DNA of 64,000 nt. Source: a virus. The notes below the pieces were generated by a model. It was not told the DNA's origin, searched no databases, and worked only from the letters and a program-made list of their open reading frames with translations. Numbering within the stretch: position 1 is the first letter of the stretch; each line of letters opens with the position of its first letter. Position numbers and translations under genes: made by a program. Positions 7,202 through 16,000 of the stretch are shown piece after piece. The stretch is taken from the IMG/VR virus record IMGVR_UViG_3300035438_000194, positions 49,847 through 113,846 of that record. One strand, given 5' to 3'.

Positions 7202-10033
7202 ATGGCAACGTACTTACAAGGTGTAACCGATTATATCCCACAGATTCAACCCTTCAAACCGGACTTGAATTTCTATCAGGGAGTGCTTGAAACTAAACAG
7301 GCACAATACAAGGCTGGCTATGACCAGCTTAACAACATTTATGGAACTATGCTTAACTCAGAGTTGTCTCGTACAGATAACAATGAGAGAAGAGATGAGT
7401 TCTTTAATAAGATTCAGACAGACATTCAGAAGATATCTGGTTTAGATCTTTCTCGCAATGAGAATGTTGAGGCGGCACAAAAAGTATTCCAACCTATTAT
7501 TGATGATAAGTACATCCTTAAAGACATGTCTTTTACCAAATCTTACAGAAGAGAACAAGGTAAGGCTGATGCTTTTATGAATTGTACAGATGAAAAGAAG
7601 TGTGGTGGTAAGTATTGGGAAGGTGGTGTAAGAGCTTTAGATTATCAGAGACAAGACTTTATGGATGCTGATATTGACCAATCACTTGGTTATCAGAATC
7701 CAACGTATACTCCTTATGTTAACGTGTATAAGAAAGCTATGGACTTTGCTAAGGACATGGGCTTTGATACTAAAACTGTAAGCTGGAGTCCAGACGGTAG
7801 ATATATTATTACTACCAAGAACGGTCCTCAGATGGTTACAGGATTAACTGATGCTTTTGTAAATGCATTTGCTGGTGACCCTACGGTTACAGGTATGTAT
7901 AAAACACAAGCGTACTTAGATAGAAAAGATTATACATCAGCAAACGCTGAAAGATTTGGTGGTGATAAAGTAGCTGCTGAAAAAGAATACCTTGTTGCAG
8001 AATCTAATAAGATTAACGAGTACATGCGTAACCTTCAAGCTCAAGCTGAAAAGGACAAAGAACAAGTTAAAGTAACTAAGGCTGCTGCACAAGAATCTGT
8101 AGAGAAGACTCCAATCAATCCTGATCTTGACCAAGGCTTTGCTGCTATGATCAATGGTTTGGATGCAGATGAGCAAAATGCTAATACAGTAGCTACTGTA
8201 GCAACAGAAAGTTTAGATGCAACAAATGGTATAGACTACAATAAGATGAGTCTAGAAGCATTGCGTTACAGAGTTGATACAGCTAAAGCTAATCAGTTAT
8301 TATACTCTGATATGGCTGGCGCTGCTGAGAACTATGCAATGAATACTATGGAACAAGAAGTAGAGGTAGACAAGTATGCCTTTGCTAACTTTGAACATGG
8401 TCTTAGAATGTCTGAGATTGCTTATAAGGATTCTCTTGAGCAAGCAAAAAAGAAAAAGGAAGATGAAGAGGAAGCTGCACTAGAAGCTGAGTATACCTTA
8501 AATGGTGAAATGGGAACTCCTGTAGATACTGGTGCTGACAGCGGTCTAGTAGACATGCAGAAACTTATTACAGATGCTCAGAATGAATCTGTTAGTGAAG
8601 TTACTGGTGCAACTGATAAGAAGTCATTGTATGTATATGAAAAGTTAAATACAATTGCTAACGGTTCTGGATACACAGATGCACAAAGAGCATCAGCTAA
8701 AGCGTCAATGCAAAATATCTTTGGTGGATTAGGTAGTACAGATGCTGAAATACGCGAGGCATTATCTACTGGTGGTCAAGGTGGTCTAGCTGAAATGTGG
8801 GGAACATTTAAAAAAGCAGTAAGAGGTAAAGACCTTAACGCTAAACTTGACGCATTTACTTCAACAGGAGGTAACGGTTTATTTAGAGAGGATGCTGCAT
8901 TCTCTGCAGATATGGCTAGATTTGATGCTCAGTTGGAACCAGCTAAGATGAAAGCTGAAGCTATTACTCAGGCTACTAAAGAAAACAATAAGGCTGTTAG
9001 ACAGCAAATGATAGCTGAAGGTATGGATCCTACTAAAGCAGATATGTTCATTGATGCTTCAGGAAATCTACGTGGAGTTAGTGAATTCAAGAAACGTTGG
9101 AACGGTAAGTATGGTGATAACTATATGATCAATGACTGGGAGGACGGTTTAGATGATTTACAAGAAAGATATAAGAAAATATATAATGGTGGTAAAGTTC
9201 CTATCAAATCTCACTTACAAGGTATGGATGAAGTAGGAGCAAGTGGTTTGCATGCTATGGCTACTATGTTTAGCATGGACCCTGCACAACTTGGAGGAAT
9301 GCGTACTAAAGCTAAGGAATTATATCAATCTGATATTATGCCAGCTATGATGGATCCTGCTAAAGGTAACGCACGTTTCTTTACTGGAGATATTATTGGC
9401 AAAGATGCAGATGATATTGCTGATCTAGAAGTAGATGGTGAAGACGCTGTATTAGCTAAGAACATGCTTAATGACATTATGCGTTCTGCATTCACTACTA
9501 AGTGGAAAGGTGAGAAAGCTGAAAGACCTACAATGGATATCACAAGACACTCTCTAGTAGGGGGTGATCCTAATAAAGTAGGTGTTACATTTACCATTAA
9601 CCAAAACTATATTGACGGGTTCAAAGGTTCTGCAAAAGAAAAAGGACTGTTAAATAGTATGTTTGGAGCAGCTGGTAACAATAAGATATCAGTTGTAATG
9701 GATAAGAAAGCTGCTAACTCAACGTTCTTTAGAGAGCTTGAGCCAACACCAGTAGAATATGTATTCAACAGTAAGGGTAGCATAGCAGTTAATGCGTTCG
9801 CTAACACAGCAGGGGCTGCTACTATTTCTAAAACACCAAGTGGATTTATTTCTATTACGGGTAATATGAAGGTGTTTGATCCAGACTCAGGAAGACTTGT
9901 AGACATGCCTAATGCGTGGAACGGTTTACTTGAGAATGATGCAAATATTAATGATGCATACGCAATGGTTACCCAAGCTTTACATGAACAAGCTCAAGAC
10001 AACATAGCTCAGTCTAGAGGCTTAATAAAATAA
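7202..10033 (+). CDS. crAss-like virion/cargo protein, 943 aa, function unknown
   Basis: A 943-aa, mostly helical protein. The first ~45 residues (YLQGVTDYIPQIQPF, then FYQGVLETKQ) look like a conserved N-terminus of a crAss-like phage family that sits just ahead of the giant RNA polymerase genes. A charged Lys/Glu coiled segment lies near residues 415-432 (KKKKEDEEEAALEAEY). No catalytic motif was recognised. It is separated from the 2919-aa gene by four bases, so they are almost certainly co-transcribed. By analogy with other crAss-like phages it may be an internal capsid or cargo protein; this rests on gene order and composition. Confidence 0.8.
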   Translation: MATYLQGVTDYIPQIQPFKPDLNFYQGVLETKQAQYKAGYDQLNNIYGTMLNSELSRTDNNERRDEFFNKIQTDIQKISGLDLSRNENVEAAQKVFQPIIDDKYILKDMSFTKSYRREQGKADAFMNCTDEKKCGGKYWEGGVRALDYQRQDFMDADIDQSLGYQNPTYTPYVNVYKKAMDFAKDMGFDTKTVSWSPDGRYIITTKNGPQMVTGLTDAFVNAFAGDPTVTGMYKTQAYLDRKDYTSANAERFGGDKVAAEKEYLVAESNKINEYMRNLQAQAEKDKEQVKVTKAAAQESVEKTPINPDLDQGFAAMINGLDADEQNANTVATVATESLDATNGIDYNKMSLEALRYRVDTAKANQLLYSDMAGAAENYAMNTMEQEVEVDKYAFANFEHGLRMSEIAYKDSLEQAKKKKEDEEEAALEAEYTLNGEMGTPVDTGADSGLVDMQKLITDAQNESVSEVTGATDKKSLYVYEKLNTIANGSGYTDAQRASAKASMQNIFGGLGSTDAEIREALSTGGQGGLAEMWGTFKKAVRGKDLNAKLDAFTSTGGNGLFREDAAFSADMARFDAQLEPAKMKAEAITQATKENNKAVRQQMIAEGMDPTKADMFIDASGNLRGVSEFKKRWNGKYGDNYMINDWEDGLDDLQERYKKIYNGGKVPIKSHLQGMDEVGASGLHAMATMFSMDPAQLGGMRTKAKELYQSDIMPAMMDPAKGNARFFTGDIIGKDADDIADLEVDGEDAVLAKNMLNDIMRSAFTTKWKGEKAERPTMDITRHSLVGGDPNKVGVTFTINQNYIDGFKGSAKEKGLLNSMFGAAGNNKISVVMDKKAANSTFFRELEPTPVEYVFNSKGSIAVNAFANTAGAATISKTPSGFISITGNMKVFDPDSGRLVDMPNAWNGLLENDANINDAYAMVTQALHEQAQDNIAQSRGLIK

Positions 10034-10037
10034 TTTT

Positions 10038-13000
10038 ATGGCGGAACAAAATACTCCTGAGAAAGGTGCGCTTGTCACACCTGCTACTTTAAAATTGCAA
10101 AATGCACAAGGTGCTAAGTCACCTGTTAGTGGTGCTCCAGTAACTGGAGATATAAAAAGGGCAGCTGGTACTTCAGCAGGACCGCCTAATAAGCAGCCTG
10201 CTAACATGTCTAATCAGGAGAGGGCATTAGCACGTATGAACGGAGCTATGCTTAATGCATATACTCCAGATACAAATAAGTATAATAAGATTACTACCTA
10301 TAATGCAACGCATCATGGTAGAAACTTTGAAAGATACTATGCTCACCCTAAGTTTAAAGAGTTAGGCTTTAGTCCGTTTAGAGATAACGAGGCTCACTAT
10401 AATAAGAACTCTTCTCTATGGGATGATGCACAAAGAGGTATTGTAACCGCTGGTAAGCTATTTGGTGGAGCATTTGTTGGGGCAGCTAAGAACTGGTCTA
10501 ACCCGTTTTCAATGGAGCCTGATACAGAAGCTAGTGATGAAATGGAAAGACTTATGTCTATTGGTTCCTCAAATAGAGGAGGCTTTGGCTCAAGTGTAAT
10601 CAACTTTGGAGTTAACTCAGCTTACGGTTTTGGTGTAATGGGTGAGGTACTTGCTGAAGAAGCAGCGCTTGCATTAGGTACAGCTTTTTCTGGTGGTGCG
10701 TTAGGAGGGATGGCAGGTTTAAGAACCGCTTTAAATGCTAAGAAACTAGCAGGAGCATTTAGTTTAGGTAAAGCTGCAAAGTCTTTTACTAGTGCATTTA
10801 AAAATGTGACTAAGATAAATGAAGCACGTCAACTATGGGGTGCTGCAAAAGGAATTGGTAAAGCAGCTGATTATCTTACACCGTTTAGTCAAACAAGATC
10901 TTTACTTACTCAAGCAGGTAGAGCTGAAGCTAAATGGGATAGTCTCGATAACATGGCTAAAGTATCTAAAGGCTTTGGTTCATTCTACAGAGACTTACGT
11001 GAGATTAATGCTGTTACATATGAATCTAAATTAGAAGGTGGTGGAGTTCAGACTGAGGTTATTAACAACTTGATGTCTGACTTTAGAAAGAAGAACGGTA
11101 GAGACCCTAATGACCAAGAGGCACAGCTTATGTACCAACAAGGTCATAAAGCTGGGTACTTAAATGCTCAGATGAATGCTGTTGGTATTTATATATCTAA
11201 CAAGATTGTATTAGACAAAGCATTAAAGGGTATACCGGGAATGGCTCAAGCTGATAATGTAGCTAGAAGAACCATGAAAGGTACATTACTAAAGGTTCAG
11301 GACTGGGCTAAGAAAGGAGTTAATCCTTGGGAAGTTGCGTCTGGTATTAAGAAGTATGGTAAAGCTGCTTTCTACAAACAAACATTCAATCCAAAGAACT
11401 TAGCTAAAGGTGGTTTAGGTTACCTGTCTGCTAACTTAATGGAAGGTACTCAAGAGGTATACCAAGAAGCAATTGCTAATGGTATTACTAGTTATTATAT
11501 GGACTCATTTAATAATCCATCTCGTGTAGGTGGAGCAGAGTTCCAAGCTAAGATGTTAGGTGGTTTAAAGTCACAGATGAGTGGACAAGGTATGGAAACA
11601 TTCTTATCTGGATTCTTGATGGCTGGACCAATGACTGCAGCTCAGTCAGCATTCTTTAAAGGAATGGACATGACTAGAAGAGCTAAGTTAAAGATGCAAG
11701 ATAAAGCTTTTAAAGCTGATCCTGCTAATGCTGGTAAGGCAAGTCCATTTGAAGAACAACTCAATGCAGAGAAAGACTACGACAACAAAGTTGTAGATGC
11801 GTTGAATGATATGACAATGGATCCTAAGAAGTACTTCTCTGCTATTGAGCAGAACGCAAGAACTCAGGCTGACTTAGAAAGATTAGGAGAACAAGCCGCA
11901 GCTGATGGAGACATGCATGCTGCTAAAAATATTAAGGATGAATCATTGACCAACCACATTATTACAATGTTGGAGTCTGGTCACTTTGAAATATTCCAAG
12001 ACCAACTTAAAGGTCTTAAAGAGTTAGATACTCAAGAGTTACAAGAAGCTTTTGATGAGCCTGGTGATGCTAAGAAAACTGTAGCACAAAGAATTGATGC
12101 TGTACTTAAAAGAACAGAACAAATCAAAGCTACTTATCAAAAGTATCAAGAGAAAACAAATCCATTCTCAATGCGTGAAGACCCATTGAGCTATATGGCA
12201 TTTGAACAAGCTAGAAATATTGCTATTAGAAATGATGTGACCTACCAGCGTACTGGTGAGCGTATGACTGATATCTTAAATCAGTTTAATAGTAATATGC
12301 CTTTCACAAATGCTGATGCTACAGACTTTACTAATTTGTTTGTAGTAGGAGGTATGACTGAAGGCGGTAGTCCTAGAATAGGTTTAGGTAGTGAAATCAA
12401 CTTATTGGATCAACAAATCCAAGGTTTAGATCCAGACATCCCAGAACAAAAAGCTGAGATGGACCGCCTTACTGAGAAGAGAGATAATCTTAAAAGTCTT
12501 AGCGGAACCTTACAAGCTTTTGCGTCTGCTTATAAAACAACACAGTCTGCTGCTCAAACTGAAGAGAAACATGCTACTAACATGGATACCTTCATTGAGA
12601 CTGAGAAAGTATTCAAAGAAGCTTATGCTACTTATGTAAGAGGATTGGCTAAAGCTTCTGGTCAAACTGTTCTTGATTCAGCAATAGATGAAGGTTTCCA
12701 ACAACTAGCTGACTTCTGGAAACTTAATGCAGATAGACAAGATGTAGCTAATGCTGTTAACATGATGCAGAATCCTGACATGTACAGAAACGCTACGGAA
12801 AAGATAAGAGATGCAATGGATAAAGCATTTGCAGCTCGTAAAGAAAGTTTAAAGAAAGCACTAGATGGCTATAAGAAAAAGCATTTAGTTAACGCTTTCT
12901 TTAATGACTTATTTGAAAAGTATAATGCGTTTGTAGAACCAGAGGAAGCTAATGGTTATATAGATAAGAATATAGTACCTGAAACATTCTATGATGCTGA

Positions 13001-16000
13001 TACCCTAGAAGAAATTGAACCGGGGTCAGAAAAGTATAAAGGTATCATGGCACTGATTGATCAGTATGATGAAATTTACTTTGAAGAAACTGGTGAGCGT
13101 CTTATAAGAACAGAGTTACCAGAGAACATGCAAAGACTTGCAGGTTACAACACTGAGACTAAAGAAGCTATTTACCAAGAGTTCACACCTAGAGATCCTA
13201 AAGATAAGAGAAGTATTGCAGCTCTTGCAAAGGAGTTTGGGTTTAACAACATAGACACTGAGTCACCTGTTGAGGCCCTGGAGGTACTTAAAGCAATTGC
13301 TAGAAGCAAACATGGTTATGTACCAAGAGCGCAAAAGAAACTGGCTCAAGCCTTACTAGGATTTATTAAACCAGGTACATTAATCAGATTTAAGAATGGT
13401 CACCGTACAAATAGTACGTTTGATCCTGTTAATGGTATTATTGTAGATGCTAACTTCAGTGCAGAAGGTTTTCAAAATGCTAACATTCCTATTGAGTTCT
13501 CTATCTTAAATGCAGTAATGCAACAAGTAGCTTCTGAGTCATTAGCTGACCCGGACTTCAATAACAGAATAACAGCTCTTAGAGAACAGTTCAATGAGTC
13601 ATTAGAAGCAAACGATAGAAACTACTTTAAGTATGCTTTAGCAAATAACCAACAGTTTGTTGCAGAGGCGATGACCAATGCAGACTTACAAGCTGAGATG
13701 GGTAAGAAGCCATTTGAGGGAGAGATGACTGAACAAACCGCAGAGGCTAAGACCATGTGGGAATCATTCATGGACTCCATCTATGAGGCACTTGAGAAGA
13801 TATTTGGTGTTACAAGAGGTAAGAGCCTTTACCAAGAGGCTATGAATGTTATCACAAACAAGCTTGCTCAACCTGGCGTTGCTGGTCCTTCAGCTGTACC
13901 TAGTGTATTAGCTGAAGATGAGGTCATTGAAGATGATATTGATATTGAGGAAGATGAACCAGAGTTGGATCAAATGCTTCGTGCTAAATTCAACGAGATA
14001 GTAAATGCAATGCCTGCTGCAGACAAAGTAGGTATGAACTTTGAAACTTGGAAGCAAAGTGACTCAGTAGCTATCAGCATGCGTAATAAGTATAATGCTG
14101 ATAAGATTAAGAAAAAAACTGGCACCCCTGGTGGAGCTACAGTAATGACTGAGGCTGAGCAAGTTAGACGTTTAACATCTTTAGGTTATCAGATCTCTGA
14201 GATCAATAACATGAAGAAGGACGGTAAACAGGATGATATTGATAACATTATTAAGAATGATATCAAGAAGAAGATTCAGATACGTAGCGTTGACTCTAAG
14301 GGTAATGTAACTTACATCGAAGCAGACTATGATCAACCTATAACTGCACGACCTAATGTTATAGCAGCAATCAACAAAGCTGTTAAGACACTTGAAGACG
14401 CTAATGTTGGTTTGACAGCTGATGAAGAAAACTATATACAACGCGTACAAGTTGGTGTTGATGAAAAAACAGGAGAACCTATCTACAAGCAAAAAGAAGG
14501 TACACCTCTTTATGAGCGTACTTCACATGTTGTAAAAGATAAGTTTGAAGGTACTAATAAAGAAGCAACTGACCGTGGTAACATTATTGACTTACTACTA
14601 AGAGACTTCCTTAAAGGGGACATCTTAGATATCAGACAGTTTAGAAATGCTTACGCTAAATATCAAAAGAAGCATAGCTCTGCAGTATTTAGTGAAGAGA
14701 TGTTGAATGACTTATTTGATAAATTTAGAAGTGTGCAAATACTTTTAAAGTCAAACGGACTTACAGTAATCTCTAACTTACCGGGTCTTTATGGTAAAAT
14801 TGGTAAGAGATACACAGCAGGTGCAGTTGACCTTATTGCATATGATGCTGCTGGTAGAGTTTATATCATTGACCTTAAGACATCAACACAAGACAGAAGA
14901 GCTCAGTATAAACTAGAGACTGATCTTGAGAATGAATTTGGTGCTAGATACTCTGAAATCAAAGAAGCTATCAAAGGTGGACGTGAAAAGAAGAAGTCTT
15001 TAAGCGAGACCCTCAACAGTACTCGTATATCTGAGGAGGATAAGAAGAGAATCATGAAGGTGGCTGAAGCAAACCCTACTGAAGATGCTATCTACTTTTT
15101 CAAGGACCAGGATGCTAAGCAACAAAATGCCTATAAAGAGTTACTAAGACAATCAACAGGTTTGGTTGCTGATATGTTAACTATCTTCCCATTACTTACT
15201 TCTAAGACCGGTAAGATCTTTACTAAGGTAGAGTTCCAGAAAGAAGGAAAGGATCACTCTATGAGAGTAGAGACTTATGACATCCATGATAAACTTGGAT
15301 TGGTAAATGAGGCTACTTACCCAGAGAACCCTATTGACAGAGCTGCTAAAGAAACTCCTATAACCAAAGAACCTGCTGAGGAACCTATTACTGAAGTACC
15401 TAACTTTTTTACTTTAGGAGATGTTAACTACTCTGAGAATGGAATTGACACTAAGTATTATATTGCCGTTCCTCAAAGTTCAACCCTATCTTGGGATGAA
15501 ATAGTAGAAAAAAATAGCATAACCCGAGAAGAATATATTAAGGCTTATGCTGAAAGTTTAAAAGAAAAAGAAGCTATAAGAAAAAGAGAAGAGAAAGAAA
15601 GAGAGGTTGCTGAAGAAAAAAGAAAAAAAGAAGAAGCTTATTGGGGAAATAATACTAACAACCTAGTAGGTAAAACACTTCAATTTGATGTTGGAGAAAA
15701 TGAGAAAGGAGAGCCCTTTAGAAAAAGTGTTAAGATAGAAAAAGTTCACTTACTAGAGAATGGTAATTACAGAATCATTGCATCAAGCAGGGGTGGAAGA
15801 TTATATGATGTAACTACTGATGAAAATGGAAATATACTTTCTTATACGAGAGATGGTAAAACATTTAGTGGTAACATCACAGATGAAATATTTTTTCCAT
15901 CTGACTCTTTTGTAAAACCGCTAGAAAGTACTGTAGAAGAACAACCTACTCAAGAGAATGAGGGGCCTGTGTTTGAAGTTTTTGGTAATGATGTGGTTTA

